Source: Candidatus Poribacteria bacterium
Lineage (GTDB): Bacteria > Poribacteria > WGA-4E > WGA-3G
Length of the DNA stretch: 64,000 nt
Direction: 5' to 3'
Assembly: GCA_009839745.1 (NCBI GenBank)
Contig: VXPE01000110.1
Span: forward strand, 1-64,000
Shown: positions 24,261 to 32,657 of the stretch, one piece after another
How positions within the stretch are numbered: the stretch's first letter is position 1
Layout of the letters: every line of letters starts with the position of its first letter
Notes under the pieces: generated by a model
Seen by the model: the letters and a program-made list of their open reading frames with translations, nothing else
Told to the model about the DNA's origin: nothing
Database searches by the model: none
Made by a program: the position numbers and the translations under genes

Positions 24261-24980
24261 CTAATCTGCGGCATCCACTTCTTCCGTGCTACCTTTACCG
24301 TACATCTCCTGTTTGTCAAACTTAAAGATGAGATCCGATCGGTCGAATTTTGAGTATTCAACCCCGGCGAGTGTGTCCTTCATAGTGAGACACTCCGTCG
24401 GACAAACTTCAGTACAAAGTCCACAATACATACAGAGGGACATATCAATATCGAACTGATCGAGGTAGAAGACCACCGGATTTCGGGTGACAACACGCGA
24501 CACCTCGTCACCGGAAAACGTCTGGGTTCGATTCTCAACTCCTGATGATTCAAGGCGGTCTATGACCTCCTGTGAACCTTGGCGAGACGTGATATTCGTA
24601 AGGGTTATTGAATCTGCCGATTTTATTTTTTTATCGTTCCCTTCAATAATACCGATGACTTCCCGCCCATCCTTGAGGTGCACAACGTTCATGCTATCCC
24701 AGAGTTGTTCACCTTTGGGAAGTTTGGTCCCTGTGATGGTAATGCAATCGACAGGACAAATCATCTCACATTTTTTGCACCCGATGCAATCCTCAATTCG
24801 ATTGTAGAGTTGCCCGCGATACCCCTTCGGAATCTCTCGGACGTTGCGTTTCTTTTCAAAGTCGTGTTCATACGGATATTGATGTGTGACATTCGGTTTA
24901 AAGAACTGCCTGATTGTCACCCGCATCCCGACGAGTACAGTATAAACGCCTCTGTAGATGTTTCGTATGTATTTGTCCAT
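24261..24980 (-). CDS. nuoI: NADH-quinone oxidoreductase subunit I with enlarged inter-cluster region
   Basis: 239-aa peripheral-arm subunit carrying two [4Fe-4S] clusters (N6a/N6b): C65-C68-C71-C75 (CIGCKKCEMICP) and C183-C186-C189-C193 (CMYCGLCTEVCP). In most NuoI proteins these motifs are about 40 residues apart; here they are 118 apart because of an inserted, beta-rich, charged segment (residues about 95-165, including HLKDGREVIGIIEG). The insertion is in frame with good codons, so it is probably a real added domain. SD GGAAGGAG before the ATG. Confidence 0.95.
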   Translation of the reverse strand: MDKYIRNIYRGVYTVLVGMRVTIRQFFKPNVTHQYPYEHDFEKKRNVREIPKGYRGQLYNRIEDCIGCKKCEMICPVDCITITGTKLPKGEQLWDSMNVVHLKDGREVIGIIEGNDKKIKSADSITLTNITSRQGSQEVIDRLESSGVENRTQTFSGDEVSRVVTRNPVVFYLDQFDIDMSLCMYCGLCTEVCPTECLTMKDTLAGVEYSKFDRSDLIFKFDKQEMYGKGSTEEVDAAD

Positions 24981-25019
24981 TTTAGGTGCTCCTTCCAGAT
25001 AATGGATACAGATACGACC

Positions 25020-26288
25020 CTAACTGGGTTGTGGTGCGGGTCTCTGTGCGAGACCCCGTCCAGCAACCTTATACGCAGCGATAAGTCCAATATAGATAAT
25101 TGCACAACTAATGCTGGTGCTGATCACAGTGTCTTCCGGGAAAATGAGTCCCCAGATACCAGTGCCTAAGATGTTAAAGAAGGCGATCGGGATGAAGTAT
25201 TTCCAGCAGAGATTCATCAGCTGATCTACTCGCAAGCGCGGCAACGTCCACCTCAACCACATCATCAAGAAAACGAGTGCCATGGATTTGATAACAAAAC
25301 CGGGGAAGCCGCCGAGGATATCGTAACCCGGCAAAACACCTTCCCAACCGCCGAGGAATAGTGTTACAGCGATTGCGCTCACAGCGAACATATTCGCGTA
25401 TTCAGCAATAAAGAAGAGTGCGAAACGCATACCGCTATACTCGGTATGGAAACCCGCAACGATTTCGGATTCGGCTTCAGGCAAATCAAACGGTGTTCGG
25501 TTTACTTCAGCGATAGAAGAGATAAAGAAGATAAAAAATGCGATAAAGGCAAAGGGGGTTCGGAAAATGAGCCAACTGAAAACGCCATTGGATTGACTTG
25601 CGACAATCTCTTGCATGCTCAAACTTTCGACGAGCATCACAACAGTAAGGATAGAAAGACCGAGCGGAATTTCATAACTGACAATCTGGGCAGCAGAACG
25701 GAGCGACCCCAACAGTGACCATTTGCTATTCGAGGACCAGCCCGCCATAATCACCCCCATAACAATCACAGAGGAGATCGCCATGATATAGAAGATGCCG
25801 ATATTAAAGTCGCTCACCAATATACCGTCGCTGAAGGGAATCGCGGCGAAAACAGCAAAAGAGCAGGCAAAAATGATATAGGGTGCAAGCAGGAAAAGAA
25901 GTTTATCGCCTTGCGGGGGGATAAAATCTTCTTTGAAGATGAGTTTCACACCGTCGGCTAACGTTTGCAGTGTTCCCCACGGTCCGACGCGCATGGGACC
26001 CGTTCGATTCTGAAAACGTGCAGAGACTTTTCGCTCGGCGAGCACCAATACCAAGGGGAGTAATGGGACGACTCCAACAAAAACGCCAGCACATGCAAAC
26101 ATGACGAGAACTGTGCCGATCTCCACAGGAAAATGCGAAGCGACCGCTTCCGGTAATCGCGGAATCACAACGTTCTGTATAAATTCCTCTGCCCAATTGC
26201 GTCCATCTTGTAGCCTTAGATTGGGAAAGAAATTTTCAGATATATTGAAATATGGGAAACCTGCAAGCATCGCCCTAAAATCCGACAT
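25020..26288 (-). CDS. nuoH: NADH-quinone oxidoreductase subunit H
   Basis: 422-aa membrane subunit that helps form the quinone site of complex I. Conserved segments: LAERKVSARFQNRTGPMRVGP, the E-rich loop AEVNRTPFDLPEAESEIVAGF facing the quinone chamber, and WLRWTLPRLRVDQLMNLCWK. The N-terminus is about 60-80 residues longer than the common form. SD AAGGAGG before ATG. Directly follows nuoD with only 44 bp between, so nuoE, nuoF and nuoG are absent from their usual place. Confidence 0.96.
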   Translation of the reverse strand: MSDFRAMLAGFPYFNISENFFPNLRLQDGRNWAEEFIQNVVIPRLPEAVASHFPVEIGTVLVMFACAGVFVGVVPLLPLVLVLAERKVSARFQNRTGPMRVGPWGTLQTLADGVKLIFKEDFIPPQGDKLLFLLAPYIIFACSFAVFAAIPFSDGILVSDFNIGIFYIMAISSVIVMGVIMAGWSSNSKWSLLGSLRSAAQIVSYEIPLGLSILTVVMLVESLSMQEIVASQSNGVFSWLIFRTPFAFIAFFIFFISSIAEVNRTPFDLPEAESEIVAGFHTEYSGMRFALFFIAEYANMFAVSAIAVTLFLGGWEGVLPGYDILGGFPGFVIKSMALVFLMMWLRWTLPRLRVDQLMNLCWKYFIPIAFFNILGTGIWGLIFPEDTVISTSISCAIIYIGLIAAYKVAGRGLAQRPAPQPS

Positions 26289-26332
26289 CTAACCTCCTTG
26301 TTTGATTCGGTCCACTTCGCTATGAAGTGCGT

Positions 26333-27538
26333 TTACCGGTCCACTTCTCCCATCACAATATCAATACTGCCGATAATCGCGATAATATCTGCGACCATCA
26401 AACCGCGACTGAGTTCCTGGAGTGCGCTCAAAGCACTGAAACAGGGGGAACGTCCCTTGAGACGGACAGGTTTCGGTGTGCCATCACTGACAATGTAGAA
26501 GCCGAGTTCACCGCGCGGGGCTTCACTGCGGAAATAGATTTCACCTTTCGGTGGACGGACGGCTTTTAAATCCGCCATTACTGGACCCTCGGGGAGTCCT
26601 TCCGCTAAAATCTGTCGCACAATCCGGACAGACTCTTTCATTTCGTCCATGCGTATTTTGTAACGACACCAACAGTCACCGACGACCGCTCCTAATTCTG
26701 GAACGTCCACAGCAACAGGCACATCAAAGTCAAATCTGTCGTAAATAGAGTAAGGTTCGTCTCGGCGCAGATCCCAATCAATACCGGAACCGCGAAGGTT
26801 CGGACCCGTTGCGCCGTAGCTGAGTGCCATCTCTGCTGACATGACAGCGACCCCCGTCGTGCGTTGCGCGAAGATGCTGTTTTTTGTCAGGAGTTCGTTA
26901 TATTCGTCAATCAACGGTTCAAAGTAGTCTAAAAACGCTTCGACTTCGTCCAAAAAGTTCTGTTCGGCAATGGAACCCGACTCCATCGGGATGATTTCGG
27001 AGACGCCCCCGATGCGGATATAGTTGTAGGTGAGACGTGCGCCGCATACTTTCTCAAAAAGCAGGAGCAACCGTTCCCGATCCCGGAAGGCGTAAAGAAA
27101 TGGCGTAAATGCACCGAGGTCCATCCCGTAGGTCCCGAAGGAGAGGAGATGGCTCGCAATACGATTTAATTCACAGATAAGTACCCGCAGGTATTCCGCC
27201 CGTTCCGGCACCTCGAAGTTCTTGGTTTCATCCATCTCCAACAATTTCTCAACAGCGAGACAGAACCCCCAATTCTGGTTCATCGCCGCTATATAATCCA
27301 TTCGGTCGGTAAAGGGAATAATTTGGGGATAGGAGAGGTTCTCGGAGTGCTTCTCAAAACAGCGATGCAGGTAGCCGATGTGGGGGATTGCTTCCCGAAC
27401 GACTTCGCCATCCAATTTCAACTCCAGCCGTAACACGCCGTGTGTACTTGGATGCTGAGGTCCCATGTTAACAACCATTTCATCAGCGAACGGTTTCAAT
27501 TCTATAATTTTGCTTTCAGTCTGTGGCGTAGCTTCCAT
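26333..27538 (-). CDS. nuoD: NADH-quinone oxidoreductase subunit D
   Basis: 401-aa 49-kDa-type subunit, which with NuoB lines the quinone pocket. MGPQHPSTHGVLRLEL is the diagnostic quinone-site segment (conserved His in QHPSTHG), followed by GYLHRCFEK. The C-terminal DPxxGEVDR ending appears here as GSIDIVMGEVDR. Not fused to NuoC, which is a separate gene 409 bp upstream. The gap holds a small inverted-repeat element. Confidence 0.96.
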   Translation of the reverse strand: MEATPQTESKIIELKPFADEMVVNMGPQHPSTHGVLRLELKLDGEVVREAIPHIGYLHRCFEKHSENLSYPQIIPFTDRMDYIAAMNQNWGFCLAVEKLLEMDETKNFEVPERAEYLRVLICELNRIASHLLSFGTYGMDLGAFTPFLYAFRDRERLLLLFEKVCGARLTYNYIRIGGVSEIIPMESGSIAEQNFLDEVEAFLDYFEPLIDEYNELLTKNSIFAQRTTGVAVMSAEMALSYGATGPNLRGSGIDWDLRRDEPYSIYDRFDFDVPVAVDVPELGAVVGDCWCRYKIRMDEMKESVRIVRQILAEGLPEGPVMADLKAVRPPKGEIYFRSEAPRGELGFYIVSDGTPKPVRLKGRSPCFSALSALQELSRGLMVADIIAIIGSIDIVMGEVDR

Positions 27539-27767
27539 TTTTTAATTTTACCTTGCGGTTAAAGCAGGGCGGTTTGGTTTACGACTGTCCTTTCTTAAAT
27601 CCGCTTTCCACTTCGTTCCAAGCTGCGTTTCTTTTTCTGTTAGGACTTACGCGTTCTCTCGTATTTTTAGACTTTACCAGTATATATGATACCATTTTTG
27701 CCGTTCAATGTCAAATCTTGACCTGTTTTTTCAGAGAAGATTTGTGTCGTAATTTGGCTCCCATTCC

Positions 27768-27916
27768 CAGAGAAAAATGTTACACTAAGTGTAACATTGC
27801 AGGCTTAACATTCACGTCCCGTAAACCTACGTCCTGACTGCGTTCGGAGGCATTTTGAGTGCCGTGCTCCGTTTCGAAAAAATTAAAAAAACATTAAAAG
27901 TGTAACATTTTCTCTG
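27768..27916. repeat. 149-bp element with 18-19 bp terminal inverted repeats
   Basis: Ends: CAGAGAAAAATGTTACACT (27768-27786) and, on the minus strand, CAGAGAAAATGTTACACT (27899-27916), which differ by one A. Next to the left end, ATGTTACACT-A-AGTGTAACAT forms a perfect 21-bp palindrome (27777-27797). No coding frame inside. It occupies the nuoC-nuoD gap, the rest of which is AT-rich with a GGACTTACGC repeat word at about 27651-27662. Confidence 0.7.
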
Positions 27917-27947
27917 TCGCGTCGCACAAAACGCAATGTCTCTATAT

Positions 27948-28433
27948 CTAATATGGCACACGCATGCCGCGATAGAATTCAGGCTCCTTGTAGTCCTTAC
28001 GTAGGGGGTATCCGTCCCAATCATCGGGAAGCAAGATACGGCGGAGATCGGTGTGTCCCTCAAAGAAGATGCCGTAGAGGTCATAAGCCTCACGTTCGTG
28101 CCAATCCGCGGTTTTCCAGATATGCGAGACGCTTGGAAGGTGTGAATCGGTTTTCGGAACCGTCGCTTTCAGCACGACGCTATGCCGGTGCTGCATGGCA
28201 TAGAGATGGTAGACAATAGCCAGTTCTTCGTCCCTGGCACTCAAATCAAGACCACTAAGGCACATCAGGGAATCAAATGCCAATGTGTCGTTTTCGGCGA
28301 GATATTGGCACACATCGGCGATTGCTGAGGGGGCAATGCGAATATTCGGGTCACCAGCGAGTTCGGTGTCAAAACCGAGGACGGCTTCACCGAACTGTTT
28401 GGTTAGGACTTCATAGATTTCTTCCGGTTTCAC
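27948..28433 (-). CDS. nuoC: NADH-quinone oxidoreductase subunit C
   Basis: 161-aa 30-kDa-type subunit. ADWHEREAYDLYGIFFEGHTDLRRILLPDDW (in parts) is the family signature. The GTG start is supported by AGTAGGATATAC upstream. The C-terminus GYPLRKDYKEPEFYRGMRVPY is typical of the cyanobacterial/short form. It connects the hydrogenase-like module to the rest of complex I. Confidence 0.95.
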   Translation of the reverse strand: MKPEEIYEVLTKQFGEAVLGFDTELAGDPNIRIAPSAIADVCQYLAENDTLAFDSLMCLSGLDLSARDEELAIVYHLYAMQHRHSVVLKATVPKTDSHLPSVSHIWKTADWHEREAYDLYGIFFEGHTDLRRILLPDDWDGYPLRKDYKEPEFYRGMRVPY

Positions 28434-28510
28434 GTATATCCTACTCCATGTCGCGATTACAAATCGCTCCTACCGTTGGACACCTGGTCGTTTAGACGGT
28501 AGTTTCAGTC

Positions 28511-28541
28511 TTTCGGCGCAGCTTGCAAGCCGAAACTTGCT
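28511..28541. repeat. TTTCGGC...GCCGAAA hairpin repeat
   Basis: Hairpin TTTCGGC-GCAGCTTGCAA-GCCGAAA followed by CTTGCT. A copy with arms TTTTGGC/GCCAAAA lies, inverted, at 48242-48272. Confidence 0.55.
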
Positions 28542-29109
28542 ATTCCCTGTCGCCTTCTGGGGCTTCAGTTCCCTCAAGCTCGTACCACTCCGTTTTCGTA
28601 AAGAGTCTCTTCAGGAAGGGGACGTGATCGCGTTTTGCGACGGTCTGGGTTCTAATCTTCTCTTGTAACTTGAGCAGTCCTTCAATAAGTGCTTCCGGGC
28701 GCGGTGGGCATCCGGGCACATACACATCAACAGGAATAATCCGATCCACGCCTTTGAGGACGTGGTATCCGTGTTGCCAATAGGGGCCGCCGCTGGTCGC
28801 ACAACTGCCCATCGAAATAACATATTTCGGTTCCGGCATCTGTTCATAAAGCCGTCGGATCCGAGTTGCCATTTTGAGTGTCACCGTGCCAGAGATGACC
28901 ATGAGATCGGACTGACGGGGTGTCGCGCGCGGCACACCTGCCCCGAACCGGTCGAGGTCGTAGTTAGAAGCGGCAGTCGCCATAAATTCAATGGCACAGC
29001 AGGCAAGCCCGAACGTCATGGGCCAGAGGGCGGAGGAGCGTGCCCAGTTGGCGACGGCATCAACCGAGGTGACAATAACATTTTTGTCCAGTTTTTCATC
29101 AATTATCAT
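28540..29109 (-). CDS. nuoB: NADH-quinone oxidoreductase subunit B
   Basis: 189 aa from ATG 29109, supported by GGAGGG 8-9 bp upstream; longer frames overlap nuoA heavily. It holds the N2 [4Fe-4S] cluster nearest the quinone: tandem cysteines in [12 protein letters not shown], then [11 protein letters not shown] and [14 protein letters not shown]. The start overlaps the nuoA stop region by about 11 bp, showing coupled translation. Confidence 0.96.
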   Translation of the reverse strand: MIIDEKLDKNVIVTSVDAVANWARSSALWPMTFGLACCAIEFMATAASNYDLDRFGAGVPRATPRQSDLMVISGTVTLKMATRIRRLYEQMPEPKYVISMGSCATSGGPYWQHGYHVLKGVDRIIPVDVYVPGCPPRPEALIEGLLKLQEKIRTQTVAKRDHVPFLKRLFTKTEWYELEGTEAPEGDRE

Positions 29110-29509
29110 AACTTTCTTCCCTCCGGACGGATTGGACTTCCAACTGCGTGGATCGGATCCATTCCAGATCTCCCTTTGCCCAGACATAAGCAAGCCCGAC
29201 TAACAGAATGGCGATGAAAACGAGCATCTCCAAAAATGCGAAGAGCCCGAAGTCGCGAAAGACGACCGCCCACGGGAAAAGAAACACCGTCTCCACGTCA
29301 AAGATGAGGAAAATGAGCGCGATGACGTAAAAGCGGGTGTTAAACTTAATCCGTGTATCACCGATCGGATCTTCGCCGCATTCGTATGGGATATACTTTT
29401 CGCCTGAGAATTGTTTCGTATGGAGGAGGCGAGAGATAGTAAGGTTTAAAACGACAAATAAACAGCCAACAATCAAGAAGATTAGCACATTTGCGAAGTT
29501 AAAAAGCAT
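29099..29509 (-). CDS. nuoA: NADH-quinone oxidoreductase subunit A
   Basis: 136-aa three-helix membrane subunit and first gene of the operon. The loop [19 protein letters not shown] contains the conserved Cys near the quinone pocket, followed by [23 protein letters not shown] consensus-like promoter lies 67 bp upstream of the start. Confidence 0.96.
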   Translation of the reverse strand: MLFNFANVLIFLIVGCLFVVLNLTISRLLHTKQFSGEKYIPYECGEDPIGDTRIKFNTRFYVIALIFLIFDVETVFLFPWAVVFRDFGLFAFLEMLVFIAILLVGLAYVWAKGDLEWIRSTQLEVQSVRREESYDN

Positions 29510-29575
29510 TCTGGGTGATCCTTGAGAATCGCGATGTCACGTAAACTTTAGGGTGTATGCGTTTCGTTGGTTAAA

Positions 29576-29604
29576 ATTATATATTATTTCGCGCTAATTT
29601 GCAA
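29576..29604 (-). promoter_or_regulatory. Sigma70-like promoter of the nuo operon
   Basis: Minus strand: -35 TTGCAA (29599-29604), 17-bp spacer, -10 TATAAT (29576-29581), upstream of nuoA. Nothing else was seen in the 29510-29786 gap. Confidence 0.65.
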
Positions 29605-29786
29605 GTAAAATTTTTAAAGGACGCGAGGGCATTCTGTTTGGGCATTTCGCAAAGAATTAAGACTAAAGACTTTCCCAAATCCCTATTCTAAAGATTAGGT
29701 TTGTAAACTCGTGATGCACCCCATCACGCTTAAAATCAGAACTATACAAAGAAGTATAAGACAGTTAGATGGTTTCATAGAAAATT

Positions 29787-30563
29787 TTACTCTATCGTTA
29801 GTGTGATTTCGTTAGATACAAGCGGTGCCTTCCCACGCCGCGATTTGACGGGTAAGTAAATGTCCTTCACTTCACCCTTGTGTCTTTCTTCAATAAATTT
29901 AATTTGTTCTTGGTAGTAATTGACAGCGTCCGCCTTTGCGGCTGCTTGAAGATTCGGATCACTCTGAAGCCGTGCGAGATCGCGCTTTAATTCGAGTATC
30001 TCGGGGTGATCCTCAATGATAGATTCTCGGTAAACTTCCAGATCAATCGCGAGTGTTAGGGTGTAAATGCCGGGTTGTAACCGATAGTATCGCTGGATAT
30101 CTTTCAATGTCAGTTCCTGCTTCATGTCCGCTTTGAAATCAAACCCGTGGATACATCGGACAGACTTTCCGTCGTGTTTTACATATTTCTGTGGGTTCTC
30201 CTGTGTAATTGCGCGCTTCGGTTCGACGATTTGTCCATTCGCGTCCTTTACAGTTATCCGCGTGAAGGCACCCTTTGTCGCGACACTGAAGAAAGGCACG
30301 AGGAGGTCAAATTTGCCGTTCTGAATATTGAGTTGAAGGGGAATTTCTTCCTGTGCAGCATAATTTGCCTTAGGGGTCGAGAGGTGAAGTTCCGAGAGCG
30401 GACGTGATGCTTCCTCCGTCTCTGCAGCGGGAGCAGGCGTATCGGTTGCGGTTTGCATCGTCTGTAGGTTTCCGAGGCATCCAGCAAAAGTAAAGACAAG
30501 CAGAAAGAGGCAAAGCGGCATAAATTTTAGGATAATTGGGTTGTCAGGTTTGCAAAACATCAT
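29787..30563 (-). CDS. Uncharacterised lipoprotein
   Basis: 258 aa with a lipoprotein signal peptide (hydrophobic FMPLCLFLLVFTFAGC, lipobox FAGC at about residues 26-29), a low-complexity Thr/Ala/Glu linker, then a beta-rich domain in which SELHLSTPKANYAAQEEIPLQ resembles an Ig-like or DUF-type extracellular domain start. A charged helical stretch (about 175-235) is followed by a final strand SNEITLTIE. Family not recognised. It is tail-first next to the enolase-superfamily gene (18 bp gap), so it is likely downstream in the same transcript. SD AGGAGT. Confidence 0.7.
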   Translation of the reverse strand: MMFCKPDNPIILKFMPLCLFLLVFTFAGCLGNLQTMQTATDTPAPAAETEEASRPLSELHLSTPKANYAAQEEIPLQLNIQNGKFDLLVPFFSVATKGAFTRITVKDANGQIVEPKRAITQENPQKYVKHDGKSVRCIHGFDFKADMKQELTLKDIQRYYRLQPGIYTLTLAIDLEVYRESIIEDHPEILELKRDLARLQSDPNLQAAAKADAVNYYQEQIKFIEERHKGEVKDIYLPVKSRRGKAPLVSNEITLTIE

Positions 30564-30581
30564 TCAGACTCCTGAGATATT

Positions 30582-31661
30582 TTAAAGTGTAATGCCGAGT
30601 CCGGTTCGGGAAGGCACGTCAATAAATCCATCAACGATTGCTTCGGGTGGATCAATGAGCGTGGCGCGCCAGTCTACTTCTCCCCACGCGTATTCAAGGA
30701 TTGCGAAGTTCGGGACACTCGCCATGCATTGCACACTCGCGGCGGTCGCGACAGGACCACTCGGATTGTGGGGTGTTACCATGACGTTTCGTGCAGCAGC
30801 AAGCGTCGCAATTTTTTTCAAACCCGTGATCCCGCCAACATGTTTGACATCCGGTAAAATATAATCAACGTGTGTTTGGGTTAGCAATCGATCAAAATCC
30901 GTGAGGGTGCGTAAGCGTTCACCGGTTGCGATTGGAATCCCAATGGATTGACTCATATAGGCAAAGGCATCGAGATTGTCCAGGGACACGGCATCCTCAA
31001 TCCAGAAGAGGTGCAAGTCCTCCAGTTCCTTTGCGACTTGGATGAGAATACCCGGGTTAAAACGACTGTGGCAATCCACCATGAGATCGATATCCGCACC
31101 GATCGCTGCGCGAATTGTGCGAATGCGCTCAATTCCCGTGCAGATAGCAGGGGTCAGCGTTCCGCGTGAAACGTTCACAACGGAAACATCGTCGAAGGGT
31201 GCACATTTTATGGCGGTAAACCCCTCAGCAACGGCGCGCTCGGCGTTGGTAGCAAAACCGAAAGGGGTGCGATCGAGGGTTGCACGGTTGATATTGGCGT
31301 AAAGACGGATCTTTTCTCGGCACTTGCCGCCTAACAATTGATAACTCGGCACATCCAACGCCTTACCTATCAGATCGCACATCGCCTGCTCAATCCCGCT
31401 GAGAGCGGTATGGTAGGTGTGGCTTTCAGCGTCGTGGTAGAAACGTTGGCGAAATGCCTCAAGTTGAAACGGATCCCAACCGATGAGCACAGATCTGAGT
31501 GTTTGAATGATATGTTGGATGCTCGCGTCGTCCCTACCGTGGGAAGCCTCGCCAACACCGACTGTGCCGTCATCGGCATGGACTTTGACGAAGACCCAAT
31601 TGCCGCGGTGGTTTACCTGAACGATCTCGGTCTCTATGTTTGTGATTTTTAGTGTGGGCAT
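30582..31661 (-). CDS. Enolase-superfamily enzyme (galactonate-dehydratase-like)
   Basis: 359-aa mandelate-racemase-group protein predicted to dehydrate or racemise a sugar acid. Metal ligands are visible as D in LMVDCHSRFN, E in FWIEDAVS and E in ATGERL. The catalytic His appears in VMVTPHNPSGPVATAASVQ, a segment typical of D-galactonate dehydratase relatives. ILPDVKHVGGITGLKKIA is the standard barrel strand 7. An N-terminal GVGEASHG loop shapes the pocket. Substrate not certain. Confidence 0.85.
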   Translation of the reverse strand: MPTLKITNIETEIVQVNHRGNWVFVKVHADDGTVGVGEASHGRDDASIQHIIQTLRSVLIGWDPFQLEAFRQRFYHDAESHTYHTALSGIEQAMCDLIGKALDVPSYQLLGGKCREKIRLYANINRATLDRTPFGFATNAERAVAEGFTAIKCAPFDDVSVVNVSRGTLTPAICTGIERIRTIRAAIGADIDLMVDCHSRFNPGILIQVAKELEDLHLFWIEDAVSLDNLDAFAYMSQSIGIPIATGERLRTLTDFDRLLTQTHVDYILPDVKHVGGITGLKKIATLAAARNVMVTPHNPSGPVATAASVQCMASVPNFAILEYAWGEVDWRATLIDPPEAIVDGFIDVPSRTGLGITL

Positions 31662-31682
31662 TTAGATTTAAGGTAGTGGAGT

Positions 31683-31708
31683 GGCGAGGCATGAATGCCT
31701 CGCCTTAC
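31683..31708. repeat. REP-like hairpin with TTAC tail
   Basis: Perfect 10-bp arms GGCGAGGCAT/ATGCCTCGCC around GA, tail CTTAC, between the enolase-superfamily and ThuA genes. Confidence 0.7.
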
Positions 31709-31755
31709 AGAATTTTAGGTGTAACTTGCAGGTTTCCAAGATTGACTATACAAAA

Positions 31756-32403
31756 CTACGATGCTGCTGCCCATTTCACGCCTTGGGTGAGAAACTTCTG
31801 CATTCCGACGCGCTCGAAGGTTCCGGGTCCGTGTCCTAACGTGGTGTAAAAGACGCGTCCAGAACCGTAAGACCGCACCCATGCCATCGGGTGTGCCTTA
31901 CCGAACCATTCAGCAGATGCCAGCACGTGAATATGGGGATCGTGGGCGGAGATATAGATTTCATCTTCCACATCAAAATCTTCGACGCCTTGGGTCGTGG
32001 GATGTTCGCTATCCTCAATATGGACAGTAAACGTTGAGCCGGGCGGATGCCAATTGGAAGCACCCCCGATGAGGTCCATTGCTTGACCACTGATCCACCA
32101 CGCGGTCCCGTGAATGCCGACTAACCCTTTGCCGCTATTGACAAATTGGAACAAACCCTCTTCTTCAGCAGGCGCTAAATCGGAGACACGGGCGACGGAA
32201 CCGTCCGCTTGGCGTTCTGTCCGCGTGAAGCCGGTGCCAAAGACACACGCATCGTAGGTATTTAACGCCTCGGATGCTAAAACCTCTTTATCGTCAGTTA
32301 ACGTCGCTGAAATATTAGCATCGTCGGAGAGGAAATCGTGAATGATGCTGGCACTTGCACTGAAACCGTGGTTTTCACCTGATAACACGAGAATTTTCGA
32401 CAT
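31756..32403 (-). CDS. ThuA-family protein
   Basis: 215 aa from ATG 32403 (SD GGAGGC). ThuA proteins have a class-I glutamine-amidotransferase-like fold and are linked to trehalose and other sugar utilisation. Typical segments: KILVLSGENHGFSASA, GKGLVGIHGTAWW, WHPPGSTFTVHIEDSEHPTTQGV and GSGRVFYTTLGHGPGTF. No nucleophilic Cys is seen at the elbow position, as usual in this family. Function in detail unknown. It shares the sugar-acid theme of the neighbouring enolase-superfamily gene. Confidence 0.88.
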   Translation of the reverse strand: MSKILVLSGENHGFSASASIIHDFLSDDANISATLTDDKEVLASEALNTYDACVFGTGFTRTERQADGSVARVSDLAPAEEEGLFQFVNSGKGLVGIHGTAWWISGQAMDLIGGASNWHPPGSTFTVHIEDSEHPTTQGVEDFDVEDEIYISAHDPHIHVLASAEWFGKAHPMAWVRSYGSGRVFYTTLGHGPGTFERVGMQKFLTQGVKWAAAS

Positions 32404-32589
32404 GAGAGCCTCCAATGTAAAGCAAAGACACATTGCGTCTTAAGAGCACACACAATTTGGAAACGGCACTGAATCCGCCGCTTACGATGAAAAATCGAAT
32501 GCAAGAACTGCAATTTGTGGAGATAGTTTAATTGAAAATCAAAATTGTGTCAAATCAATTCTCAGAAAATTTACCCCTCACAAAAAATC

Positions 32590-32618
32590 TTGAACTTTAT
32601 TAGTGCCTCGTGTATAAT
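32590..32618 (+). promoter_or_regulatory. Sigma70-like promoter of the RpoA-CTD-like gene
   Basis: -35 TTGAAC (32590-32595), 17-bp spacer, -10 TATAAT (32613-32618), 40 bp before the ATG at 32658. Confidence 0.65.
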
Positions 32619-32657
32619 CTGTAGAAATCTGATATTCCGATTACATGGAGATAGCAC

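Noticed and set aside
27777-27797. Perfect 21-bp palindrome as a free-standing operator
   Set aside because: It is part of the inverted end of the 149-bp element, which explains it more simply; kept only as an alternative.
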